Of a stretch of 64,000 bases of DNA, positions 19,216-28,427 are shown piece after piece; the stretch's first letter is position 1; every line of letters starts with the position of its first letter. The notes beneath the pieces were generated by a model. That model saw only the letters and a list, made by a program, of their open reading frames with translations. It did no database searches and had not been told where the DNA came from. The position numbers and the translations under genes were made by a program. The stretch spans positions 7,077,501 through 7,141,500 of the forward strand of contig NZ_CP040272.1 in NCBI RefSeq assembly GCF_013393905.1, given 5' to 3'. The DNA is from Nostoc sp. C052 (GTDB lineage: Bacteria > Cyanobacteriota > Cyanobacteriia > Cyanobacteriales > Nostocaceae).

Positions 19216-22200
19216 TCATTTTGAGGAATGAGATGGTTTACTGTGTACCAGTGCTACCACAGCTTGAACTAACTCTTCTGGATCGAGGGGTTTGGTAACG
19301 TGTCGTTGATAACCACTGGTTATAACTCGCTCGTAATCATCAACTCTGGCATAAGCAGTCAAAGCGATCGCAGGAATTTCTCCCCCTTTTTCAGGCGTTA
19401 AGGTGCGAATCTGTTGAATCAGGGAATAACCATCGACTTCGGGCATCCCAATATCACTGACTAAAACATCGGGTTGAAAAGATTCTAGGTTTGCTAAAAC
19501 TTCTGCCGCAGAGGCAACAGTCAAGACTTCTGCTCCGTACTCAGTAAGTAATACTGTTAATAACTCACGGGCATCGGCATCATCATCAACTGTGAGAACT
19601 CGAATACCCGTAAGTTCGAGTGCTGGTTGTGGCAACTCATCTGGCTGCTTGATTTCCGGTTCAATATTCAGCAGTGGCAACTGGACTGTAAAAGTGGCTC
19701 CCAAGCCTTCACCTGGACTATCAGCCGTGATGGTGCCACCGTGAGCCTCAACCAACTGCCGGACGATCGCTAACCCCAATCCTAATCCCCCATACTTGCG
19801 AGTAACCGATACATCTTCTTGACGGAATGACTCAAAAATATGCGGGAGAAACTCAAGGTTAATGCCTTTGCCAGTATCACTGACGGTAATCTGTGCCTGA
19901 TTATCGACTAGCTCTAGTCGAATTTCTACCCGTCCTCCGTTAGGGGTAAACTTGATCGCGTTAGAAAGTAAATTCCAAACGATCTGTTGCAGGCGGTTAG
20001 GATCTCCAGAGACTTGCCCAATGTTCGGTAGTACCGGATGCAACAGAATTGATTTGGCAATGGCTGCTGTACTTACCGTGTCGATGGCAGATTCAATGAC
20101 AGATGCTAGATTCACAGGAGTAGCCTCGATGCTGAGTTTGCCGCGCAGAATCTTGGCGACATCAAGTAAGTCATCAATCAGTTGAGTTTGCAATTTGGCG
20201 TTGCGTTCAATGGTGGCTAAAGCTTCGGCTGTTTTGGTTTCATTAAATTTGCGGGTTTGTAGCAGTTTTGTCCAGCCGAGAATTGGGTTAAGAGGCGATC
20301 GCAATTCATGGGAGAGAACGGCCAAAAACTCATCTTTGATCCGATTGGCGCGTTCGGCTTCTGCTCTGGCTGCTTGCTCTTGGGCAAGTAGGCGATTGCG
20401 TTCAACTTCTAGTTCCTTTTGATCGTGAATATCTGTGCAGGTGCCAAACCATTTCACCACGTGTCCATGTTGGTCTTTTAGCGGCAGTCCTAGTACCAAA
20501 TGCCAACGGTAGCTGCTATCAGCAGCTCTTTTAAAGCGGTATTCGTGGCGATAGCTACTGCGACGATCCACAGCATTATTCCACATAGATTGAGCTGCTT
20601 GTCTATCGTCTGGATGAACGGCTGATATCCAACCATTTCCTAAAATCTGTTCAAAGGTCAATCCGGTATAGTCACACAATCTTTGATTGGCGTAATCGCA
20701 CGAACCACTGGCATTACAAGTCCAAACAAGTTGCGGAATCGCCTCCGCTAGGTAGCGGTAGCGTTCTTCACTTTGCCGTAATTCTTCCTGTACCTGTTTG
20801 CTATCGGTGATATCTTGCACGTTGCCCAGCATCCTTACCCCATTGCCCACAGCATCATAGAAAACCTTCGCTCTAGCTGCTAACCAGCGAATGCCATCAG
20901 GGTGTAAAATGCGGTAATCAGTTTCATAATACTCTTGCTGTTGCTGAATAGTATGATTCACTATTTCATTGGCAGAGTTGCGATCGTCTGGGTGCAAGCG
21001 GTTTAACCACTGTTCAAAGGTGACTTCCTGTGTAGTTGGGTCAAACCCCAAGAGATTGCAGTACTCTTCAGAGACATGAGCTATGTTGCGGGTAACGTCC
21101 CAATCCCATACTCCCGATCGCGTCGCTTTGTACGCCAGTTTCAACCGGGCTTCGCTCTCCTGCAATAGGAGTTCTGTCTTTTTGCGCTCAGTGATGTCTC
21201 GTGAAATCAATAAGATTCGTTCCAACTGCCCGGAAGCATCTACAATCGGGCTAACGACCACTTCCCACCATTTGGGAGTGCCTTTTACAGTTGGGCAGTA
21301 TCCGCGAAAAATGCTGACTTCACCTGTTTTAGCAGCAGCGAGTGCCTGCTCTGCTTGTTGCCGATAGCCGTCTTCCCATAAACAGAGCCATTCAATATTC
21401 AGATAGGAATTTAAGTCTTCAATTTCCATCAAACATAGTCCACCTGTATTCATATACAGGAGCCGCCCGTCGAGGCTTAATACCTTGATGCAGTCAGAAC
21501 TACTATCTAAAATACGGTTTTTAAATTCTTCACTCTGGCGCAAGGCTTCTTCGGTTTGTTGGCGAACGGTGATATCTCGCCAAGTGGCAACAAATCCATC
21601 TCCAAATTTAGCTACGCGGATATCAAAGGCTCTAACTAAGCGTTGTTCTCCGTACTCATCTTCATAAACTAAACTGTCTTTAATCAGCGGTTGTCCTGTT
21701 TCTACTACCTGGCAATATTCATCAAACAATCCACTTTCCCGATGCCCTGGTAGTAATTTACACAACCCCTGCCCAATCTGCTGCTCATAAGTCATTTGAT
21801 TGTTGAGACAAGCCGCATTATTGACATATTCAGTCACAAAATCGACAATCTGCCCCTGCTCATTCCGCACAGTGCGATATACCCCAAAGCAGTCCAGCAT
21901 ATTTTCAACCGATGTGCGGAAGCGTTCTTCACTCTTTCGCAAAGCAAGCTCTGCCTGTTTGCGATCTGTGACATCATGATGAATGCCTGCCATTCGCAGG
22001 GGATTGCCCTGTTGATCGCGCAAAACCACTTTTCCGTAGTTGGCAATCCATTTCCACTCCCCAGACTTGGTTAACATCCGATATTCAAATTTGTAAGACA
22101 CCGAATCGTCCTGAAGATGGGCATTCAACCGTTCCATTACCCAAACTTTATCGTCAGGATGAATTAGTCGCTCCCAACTGCTAAAGTCATCCGGTAACTC

Positions 22201-24120
22201 TCCTTTTTCATATCCCAGCATTTCCAGCCATCTGGAACTTAAATAATCTTCATTGGTAACAATGTTCCAATCCCATAGACCGCCACCAGAACCTTCCAGT
22301 GCCATTTGCAGGCGTTCTTCACTGTTTCGCAAAGCTTGCTCTACCTGTTTGCGATCGCTGATGTCTTCGGCAATCCCGGCAAACCGATAAATTTCTCCTG
22401 CTTCATCTCGCAGGGGAAAACAGCGATCGTGAACCCAGCGTAAAGTACCATCGGGTAAAATAATTCGATATTCTTCATCAAATTTACCTGCGACAGCTTT
22501 TTCATGAAACGCTCTGTCTGTCGCTTCTCGATCCTCTGGGTGAATACGATCGACCCATGCTTGTTGTCCTTGATACAATTCCTGCGGGTTCAATCCCCAC
22601 AGTTTTTTATATGCAGGACTGACATAGCTAACTCGATTTTCCAACACTTCTTTGATCCAGAACACCGCATCAATATTTTCTGCAAGCTGTCGAAAACGTT
22701 CTTCACTCTCGCGCAGAGCTTCGGTTGACTGTTTGCGTTCGGTGATATCTAGATCGATACCAGCCATCTGAATTGGTTGCCCGTGTTGGTTGTATAGCAC
22801 CTTGCCCTGGCTCAGTGCCCAGCGAGTAGTACCATTGGGATAGACTACCCGAAATTCAATGTCATAGTCTTCGCCAGTGACGATAGCACGATCGACGGCT
22901 GCCAGCACGCGATCGCGATCGTCAGGGTGGACTCGCGCGGCAAACATCTCGAATGAGCCGTCAAATTCTCCTGGTTGTAGTCCAAATAAGGCTTCCAGGT
23001 TATCCGACCAGGAAATTTTTCCCGTCTGGATGTTCCAGTTCCATGTTCCCATCCGAGAGGCTGACAGTGACAATCGCAGCCATTCTTCGCTCTCCCGTAA
23101 TTCTGCTTCTACCCGTCTGCGCTCGGTCAGTTCATTCTGTGCTTGCTGATAGAGTTCCGCCTGTCGAATTGCAATGCCAACTTGAATCGCCAGTTCTTTG
23201 AGCAAGTCGATCTCTAAAGGTTGCCACCTTCGAGGAATTGCACAGTTATGAGCAATTAGCAACCCCCAAAAGTGGTCATCGTAAATAATCGGCACGACCA
23301 GATTAGCTTTTACTTGAAACTGAGCCAACAATTCAACGTGGCAGGGATCAATACTACTATCCTGAATATCAAATATTGCCGTTACATAACCCTGACGATA
23401 GCGTTGGATATAATTCTCGACAAAGGCGGTATCGTAGCTGACAGTTTCCGACGGATTCCATGCAAGGTAGTTCTCCGCGAGGCAGGGATCATACATAGTC
23501 TGGGAGAGCAGCGATCGCCACTCTGCCCCAACTGATTCTGCGATTACTGTGCCATCGCCATCAGGTTTTAACTGAAAAACCAAGACGCGATCGGTGTGCA
23601 GAAATTCTCTGACTTCGGCTACAGTTGTTTGAAGAATTTCACCCAGATTCAGCGATTGGTAAATTTTCTGGGTAATATGTGAGACTACGCGCTCTCGTTC
23701 AATCCGCTGTTGTAGTTGGGTATGTAGCCGGACTGTTTCAACTGCCCCATTGACTGATATTTGCAGCCCTTCTGGGGTGATTTGCTCTTTGACAATATAA
23801 TCTTGTGCGCCCGCTTTGATCGCCTTAACTGCGATCGCCTCATTGCCCTGCCCGGTGACGACAATCACAGGTAGGCAAGGCTGTTGGGTGGAGGGTTGCA
23901 ATTGTGCCAGAAATTTCAGTCCGTCCATGTCGGGCAGTCGATAATCAAGCAACACAGCATCAGGCTGATGTTGCTGCCAAAGTTCTAGCCCTTGTTGTCC
24001 CAGCCCTGCTTCTAGGATAGTGTAAGAAGATTCGCGATCGCGCAGCAAATACCGCCGATAGAGTTCTCGATCTTCTGGGGAATCATCGACAATTAAGAGA
24101 GTGCGCTGTTGCTGAGACAT
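19216..24120 (-). CDS. Hybrid kinase REC-GAF(candidate cyanobacteriochrome)-PAS(n)-HisKA-HATPase-REC
   Basis: 1634 residues with no membrane segment. The receiver (1-125) has Asp59. GAF (~145-305) carries the canonical bilin motif Cys260-His261 in DSSIDPCHVELLAQF, and a DPCL sequence (Asp211-Cys213) at the place of the DXCF motif of blue/green cyanobacteriochromes. A ~17-residue insertion follows DPCL compared with the paralogue at 25066. About seven PAS/PAC units come next (~345-1240), many with LRWVHD-like PAC ends, then HisKA (AVLSHELRSPLNPIL), HATPase (GGLGLGLAIVRQL) and a receiver (VLVSDIGMPEVDG). Cysteine-linked phycocyanobilin or phycoviolobilin is therefore plausible, with the second Cys possibly forming a thioether; this is inference. 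Residues 1-210 are close to those of the kinase at 25066-27951, so the two arose by duplication. Confidence 0.88.
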   Translation of the reverse strand: MSQQQRTLLIVDDSPEDRELYRRYLLRDRESSYTILEAGLGQQGLELWQQHQPDAVLLDYRLPDMDGLKFLAQLQPSTQQPCLPVIVVTGQGNEAIAVKAIKAGAQDYIVKEQITPEGLQISVNGAVETVRLHTQLQQRIERERVVSHITQKIYQSLNLGEILQTTVAEVREFLHTDRVLVFQLKPDGDGTVIAESVGAEWRSLLSQTMYDPCLAENYLAWNPSETVSYDTAFVENYIQRYRQGYVTAIFDIQDSSIDPCHVELLAQFQVKANLVVPIIYDDHFWGLLIAHNCAIPRRWQPLEIDLLKELAIQVGIAIRQAELYQQAQNELTERRRVEAELRESEEWLRLSLSASRMGTWNWNIQTGKISWSDNLEALFGLQPGEFDGSFEMFAARVHPDDRDRVLAAVDRAIVTGEDYDIEFRVVYPNGTTRWALSQGKVLYNQHGQPIQMAGIDLDITERKQSTEALRESEERFRQLAENIDAVFWIKEVLENRVSYVSPAYKKLWGLNPQELYQGQQAWVDRIHPEDREATDRAFHEKAVAGKFDEEYRIILPDGTLRWVHDRCFPLRDEAGEIYRFAGIAEDISDRKQVEQALRNSEERLQMALEGSGGGLWDWNIVTNEDYLSSRWLEMLGYEKGELPDDFSSWERLIHPDDKVWVMERLNAHLQDDSVSYKFEYRMLTKSGEWKWIANYGKVVLRDQQGNPLRMAGIHHDVTDRKQAELALRKSEERFRTSVENMLDCFGVYRTVRNEQGQIVDFVTEYVNNAACLNNQMTYEQQIGQGLCKLLPGHRESGLFDEYCQVVETGQPLIKDSLVYEDEYGEQRLVRAFDIRVAKFGDGFVATWRDITVRQQTEEALRQSEEFKNRILDSSSDCIKVLSLDGRLLYMNTGGLCLMEIEDLNSYLNIEWLCLWEDGYRQQAEQALAAAKTGEVSIFRGYCPTVKGTPKWWEVVVSPIVDASGQLERILLISRDITERKKTELLLQESEARLKLAYKATRSGVWDWDVTRNIAHVSEEYCNLLGFDPTTQEVTFEQWLNRLHPDDRNSANEIVNHTIQQQQEYYETDYRILHPDGIRWLAARAKVFYDAVGNGVRMLGNVQDITDSKQVQEELRQSEERYRYLAEAIPQLVWTCNASGSCDYANQRLCDYTGLTFEQILGNGWISAVHPDDRQAAQSMWNNAVDRRSSYRHEYRFKRAADSSYRWHLVLGLPLKDQHGHVVKWFGTCTDIHDQKELEVERNRLLAQEQAARAEAERANRIKDEFLAVLSHELRSPLNPILGWTKLLQTRKFNETKTAEALATIERNAKLQTQLIDDLLDVAKILRGKLSIEATPVNLASVIESAIDTVSTAAIAKSILLHPVLPNIGQVSGDPNRLQQIVWNLLSNAIKFTPNGGRVEIRLELVDNQAQITVSDTGKGINLEFLPHIFESFRQEDVSVTRKYGGLGLGLAIVRQLVEAHGGTITADSPGEGLGATFTVQLPLLNIEPEIKQPDELPQPALELTGIRVLTVDDDADARELLTVLLTEYGAEVLTVASAAEVLANLESFQPDVLVSDIGMPEVDGYSLIQQIRTLTPEKGGEIPAIALTAYARVDDYERVITSGYQRHVTKPLDPEELVQAVVALVHSKPSHSSK

Positions 24121-25065
24121 TGTGAATTAATTAATCAGGTAGATGATAACCCACCTTCCGCAGGTTGGCATAGAAAAATTGACATTTTCACGAAATCCTA
24201 GAACCCTCATGATGCCAGGATTTTACCATATTTGATAGAATTTATTGGATCGCTCTTTACATCTACTTTGCGTTAACTTGTTTGATAATTTTAATGTATA
24301 ATTTTTTCTTTAAGTAATTGTCAAATTTATATCACTTTTCCCAGAGAATAATCTATAAATATTTATTCATTAATACAAATTATCGATGAAGATAGTCATC
24401 GCAATTCTAAATCATTTAGGAGAAATTAAATTGCTGGAAAGCTTATAAATAGGTGATTGTAATCTTATTATATTCTCACCTTTGAATTCGGATTGCGATG
24501 TCTGATTCATTAGTTATCATTGTGGGCATCTAGGTAAAAATATTAAAATCCTCTTTCTCTCTGCTCCCTAAACTTTGCAGTCTGAATGATATTTTTTTTA
24601 CTCAGTATGATGTTAGACCAATGGCAGAACATATACAAACTAAATGCGATCGCTGTGATCACAATTGTAAATATACTCAATAAGTAAAATAGATATAAGT
24701 CAACACAGTTTAGTTCAGCCTAAAACTCAACTTTGACACAGCTTGGGTTGAGGAACGAAACCCAATATTTTCATAGATTTGTTGGGTTGCGCTTCAATAC
24801 TTCTCGCTTAAGCATTTTTAACTCGGAATCGGGTTTGGGGTAAAGGTTAAAGGGTAAGTATTAAAGGTTTTTTCTTTCCCTTTTCCCTTTCCCCTTTTCC
24901 CCTTAACCAAGAAGTATTGGGTTGCGCTTTGCTTCACCCAACCTACAATTTCTCTACGAGCTTTTTATTATGGGTGTTTTAGTGAATTTTATATTAATAA
25001 ATATGAGTTTAAAAAATATTAGTTTTTTTACTATATCTGCGGAATATTAAGTTGAATTATAATTG
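24121..25065. other. Long intergenic region with nested repeats
   Basis: 945 AT-rich bases without a convincing gene on either strand. The first ~600 bases show nothing recognisable. The 24770-24955 part holds a palindromic GTTGGGTTGCGCTTTGCTTCACCCAAC-type dispersed repeat interrupted by a small element, annotated separately. Confidence 0.5.
24784..24929. mobile_element. Nested miniature element with 11-bp target duplication
   Basis: The element at about 24795-24918 (124 bp) starts CAATACTTCT and ends AGAAGTATT, giving 9-bp terminal inverted repeats. It is flanked by direct copies of GGGTTGCGCTT (24784-24794 and 24919-24929). Removing it restores the dispersed repeat TTGGGTTGCGCTTTGCTTCACCCAA, an uninterrupted copy of which is at about 34438-34470. 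It has no coding capacity and a pyrimidine-rich interior. Confidence 0.55.
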
Positions 25066-27951
25066 CTAATTGTCAGTTTTTGAGAGTTGCTGGGCGATCA
25101 TCTCCAATAACTGCTTAAGTTTTATCGGCTTGGCTAAGTAGTGGTTTGCACCCGCCTCTACACACCGTTCTAAATCTCCCGGCATGACCAAAGCTGTCAG
25201 AGCAATGATCGGAATTGAGTGGGTTTTGGTATCGGCACGAATTTGACGGGTTGCCTCTAATCCATCCATCTGTGGCATTTGAATATCCATCAAGATGAGA
25301 TGAGGCTGATGCTGTTTAGCCATTTGTACGGCTTCTAAGCCATTGCGGGCAAGCATAACCTGAAAATTATATGCCTCCAGGTAACTCATGAGCGTAGTGA
25401 TGTTGGCTTCATTGTCTTCTGCTAACAAAATTTTGGGGGTTTGGGCTGATTCTGCCGCAGCAATGACAATGGCAGCTTGTGGGTTGGGCGATTGAACCTT
25501 TGCGAAAATCCGGTTTAATGCTTGATAAAACTTTTGTCGCGAAAGAGGTTTTAAAAGATATTCAGCAGATTCTAATTCTAAAATGCGCGATCGCTCATCC
25601 ACCACTGAAATGAGAATAATCGGAATATTCTGAGTCTGGGGATGTGCTTTTAACTCCCTTAATACTTCCCACCCAGAACTATTAGGCAGCAAGATATCTA
25701 GCACAATCACATCTGGTTTGACTTGCAGAGCAACTTTCAAGACACCTTCCCCAACTGGGTGAATTACAGTAGTTGCGCCTAATTCCGCAAAATATCGTTT
25801 AATTTGGTTGGCAGCCACACCGGAATCTTCCACCACTAAAGCTTTTTGGATTTCACCTTCGTTCAATGGGGCTTCAGGTAATGGTGAGTCATCTTGTTTA
25901 AATAAGGGATGCCACGGCAACATGACACTAAAGCAACTCCCTCGTCCCACCTCGCTCTCGACGTGGACGCTGCCACCATGTAAATCGACAATACGTTGGA
26001 TAATCGATAATCCTAGTCCGGTTCCTGTGTAACGTCGTGACAGGGAACTGTCTAACTGAATAAACGGCTGAAATATCTGGCTTAAATTTTCTGGAGAAAT
26101 CCCAATTCCGTTATCAGTTACCCGAAATTCAACGGCTTGCTGTGGCGAATTCATCTTGACTTCAAACTTAACGCGACCTCCATCGGGCGTAAATTTCACT
26201 GCATTTGTCAACAAATTGACCAACACCTGAAGTAATCTACGTTCATCAGCTTCGATCTCGGTGATGGTTTGATCGATTTCGCAGGTTAGTTGAATTTGTT
26301 TTTGTCGAGCTTGTTCGTTGACAAAATTGAGGCTAGACTCACAAATCGAATGAAGCGAGACTGGACGTAATTCAATCTCCATCTTGCCTGACTCAATTTT
26401 AGATAGGTCTAAAATATCGTTAATCAATGCCAGTAAGTGTTCCCCACTCTGTTCGATAGTCTGTAAAAACTGGCTTTGTTTCGGGGTTAAGCTGCCAAAC
26501 ACTTCCTCTAATAAGGCTTCAGATAATCCGAGAATTGAGTTGAGAGGGGTACGCAACTCATGACTCATATTCGCCAGAAATTCGTCTTTGAGTCGGGCGG
26601 CTCTAGCTAATTCGGCATTGGCTAAACTGACACGCTCACTACTATGACGCAGTTGGGCTTCTGCCTCTTTCAGCTTGGTAATATCTCGTCCCACAGATTG
26701 AAATTCTGTACATTGTCCTTGTTGATTAAATATCATGCGGTTAATCCACTGAGTCCAGCGAATTTCGCCGTTGACAACGACTCGGTTCTCAATTGTGATG
26801 GTGGGATTTTCGGCACTCATGGAATTTACCAACCGAGTCACCATTTCCCGATCCTCTGCAAAAATCACAGGTTGAAAACTCTTACCAATAATTTCCTCTG
26901 GTTTTAGCCCAAAGTAACGACAATAGGCGCTATTCACAAACTGAATGGTGGTATCGGGTAAATACCGAACAATTAATTCTGTTTGATCTTCAACAATGGC
27001 ACGATAACGGGCTTCACTCTGCTGCTCTAGTTGGGCATAAGCATTAGCTTGCTGGAGAGCAATTCCCAGGTGAACTGCAAGTTGTTGGAGTAATTCAATT
27101 TCTATCAACTGCCACGATCGCGGGGCAGTACAATGATGGGCAATCAGAAGTCCCCACAATTGGTCATCTCGCAAAATGGGAACAACCAAATTTGCCCGTA
27201 CCTGAAACTGTGCGAGAAATTCCACATGACAAAGGGCAAGACTGCCGTCATAAATATCAGATTTTGCCATTATCCGCCCTTGCTGATAGGGTTCTATACA
27301 ACCATCTGCAAAGCAAGGGTCATAGATTTTAGCAGATAGGACTGCTCGCCATTCTCCGACAACAGATTCGGCGACAACGATGCCATTTATGTCAGAGTCT
27401 AACTGAAAAACAATGACGCGATCGGTCTGGAGAAACTGGCGCACCTCATTGACAGTGGTTTGGAGAATTTGATCTAGTTCCAGTGATTGGTGAATTTGCT
27501 GGCTGATTTGTCTAGTCAAGCGTTCTCGTTCAATTTGCTGTTGCAGTTGGGTACGCATCTGCACACTGGCGATCGCTCGATTTATTGCCAGGTGTAACCC
27601 TTGCGGGGTAATTTGCCCTTTGACTAAATAATCTTGTGCGCCGACTTTCATCGCCTGAACTGCGATCGCTTCATTACCCTGTCCCGTTACCATAATCACA
27701 GGCAAGCAAGGCTCTTGCAGTGAGGATTGTAACCGAGCCAGAAATTCCAGTCCGTCCAGATCGGGCAGTCGATAATCAAGTAAAACCACATCTGGCTGAT
27801 GTTGCTGCCAAAGTTCTAGACCTTCTTTAACCAGTGTCGCCTCTAAAATGGTATGGGAATATTCCTGATCACGCAGTAAATACCGCCGATAGAGTTCTCG
27901 ATCTTCTGGCGAATCATCAACAATTAAGACAATGCGCGATCTCTGACTCAT
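25066..27951 (-). CDS. Hybrid kinase REC-GAF(DXCF cyanobacteriochrome)-PAS-HisKA-HATPase-REC-REC
   Basis: 961 residues, soluble. The receiver (1-125) has Asp59. GAF (~145-305) contains DPCF at 211-214 (DXCF motif, second Cys213) and the canonical chromophore cysteine in LALCHVEFLAQFQV (Cys241-His242), followed by VRANLVVPI and LWGLLIAHHC. Both are diagnostic of DXCF cyanobacteriochromes such as TePixJ, which are usually blue/green or blue/teal photoreceptors with a second thioether. Then come PAS (~312-430), HisKA with His464 in LANMSHELRTPLNSIL, HATPase (GTGLGLSIIQRI) and two receivers (VIVLDILLP, LILMDIQMPQMDG). The start is two bases after rcpB, so it forms an operon with the phytochrome. 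Colour sensitivity cannot be read from sequence. Confidence 0.9.
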   Translation of the reverse strand: MSQRSRIVLIVDDSPEDRELYRRYLLRDQEYSHTILEATLVKEGLELWQQHQPDVVLLDYRLPDLDGLEFLARLQSSLQEPCLPVIMVTGQGNEAIAVQAMKVGAQDYLVKGQITPQGLHLAINRAIASVQMRTQLQQQIERERLTRQISQQIHQSLELDQILQTTVNEVRQFLQTDRVIVFQLDSDINGIVVAESVVGEWRAVLSAKIYDPCFADGCIEPYQQGRIMAKSDIYDGSLALCHVEFLAQFQVRANLVVPILRDDQLWGLLIAHHCTAPRSWQLIEIELLQQLAVHLGIALQQANAYAQLEQQSEARYRAIVEDQTELIVRYLPDTTIQFVNSAYCRYFGLKPEEIIGKSFQPVIFAEDREMVTRLVNSMSAENPTITIENRVVVNGEIRWTQWINRMIFNQQGQCTEFQSVGRDITKLKEAEAQLRHSSERVSLANAELARAARLKDEFLANMSHELRTPLNSILGLSEALLEEVFGSLTPKQSQFLQTIEQSGEHLLALINDILDLSKIESGKMEIELRPVSLHSICESSLNFVNEQARQKQIQLTCEIDQTITEIEADERRLLQVLVNLLTNAVKFTPDGGRVKFEVKMNSPQQAVEFRVTDNGIGISPENLSQIFQPFIQLDSSLSRRYTGTGLGLSIIQRIVDLHGGSVHVESEVGRGSCFSVMLPWHPLFKQDDSPLPEAPLNEGEIQKALVVEDSGVAANQIKRYFAELGATTVIHPVGEGVLKVALQVKPDVIVLDILLPNSSGWEVLRELKAHPQTQNIPIILISVVDERSRILELESAEYLLKPLSRQKFYQALNRIFAKVQSPNPQAAIVIAAAESAQTPKILLAEDNEANITTLMSYLEAYNFQVMLARNGLEAVQMAKQHQPHLILMDIQMPQMDGLEATRQIRADTKTHSIPIIALTALVMPGDLERCVEAGANHYLAKPIKLKQLLEMIAQQLSKTDN

Positions 27952-27953
27952 GA

Positions 27954-28427
27954 CTAATCCTTGGGATAATCAGGCAGTGTCGTCACTTCAAACCAATATT
28001 CCACAAGCATCTGAATATCTCGTTTCAGTTGAGCAAAATTGATTGGCTTAACAATGTAGCTGTTTACACCGTATTGATAGCATACTTCAATATCTTTAGG
28101 ATTGTTAGAGGTAGTAAACACCACCACCGGAATCATCTTCAAGTTGTCATCCTGTTTAATCCGGCGTAACACTTCTCGTCCATCGGTTCCGGGCAGGTTC
28201 AAGTCAAGTACAATCAAGCCGGGACGGGGCGCACTTTCGCGCTCCACATAGCTACCAGTGCGATAAAGAAACGCCAAGGCTTGTTCTCCATTCACACACC
28301 TCTGAATAGCGATCGCAATGGTAGAACGCCCTAGAAATCGTTGCAGTGCCTCAAAGTCTTCGTTGCTATCCTCGACAATTAAAAGTAGTGGCGTTTCCTG
28401 CATCGGGGAGACTGAAATCTGAGTCAT
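27954..28427 (-). CDS. rcpB: Phytochrome-associated response regulator (Rcp type)
   Basis: 157 residues: a single receiver with a short extra N terminus, the form of Rcp1/RcpA/RcpB regulators that dimerise and accept phosphate from cyanobacterial phytochromes. Visible are the acidic pocket VEDSNED, phosphoacceptor Asp75 in LIVLDLNLPGTDG, VFTTSNNPKD and the conserved lysine in YIVKPINF. No output domain. Its ATG overlaps the stop of the phytochrome gene by four bases (ATGA), which strongly suggests they are partners. The symbol rcpB follows the CphB/RcpB pairing known from Calothrix and related strains. Confidence 0.88.
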   Translation of the reverse strand: MTQISVSPMQETPLLLIVEDSNEDFEALQRFLGRSTIAIAIQRCVNGEQALAFLYRTGSYVERESAPRPGLIVLDLNLPGTDGREVLRRIKQDDNLKMIPVVVFTTSNNPKDIEVCYQYGVNSYIVKPINFAQLKRDIQMLVEYWFEVTTLPDYPKD

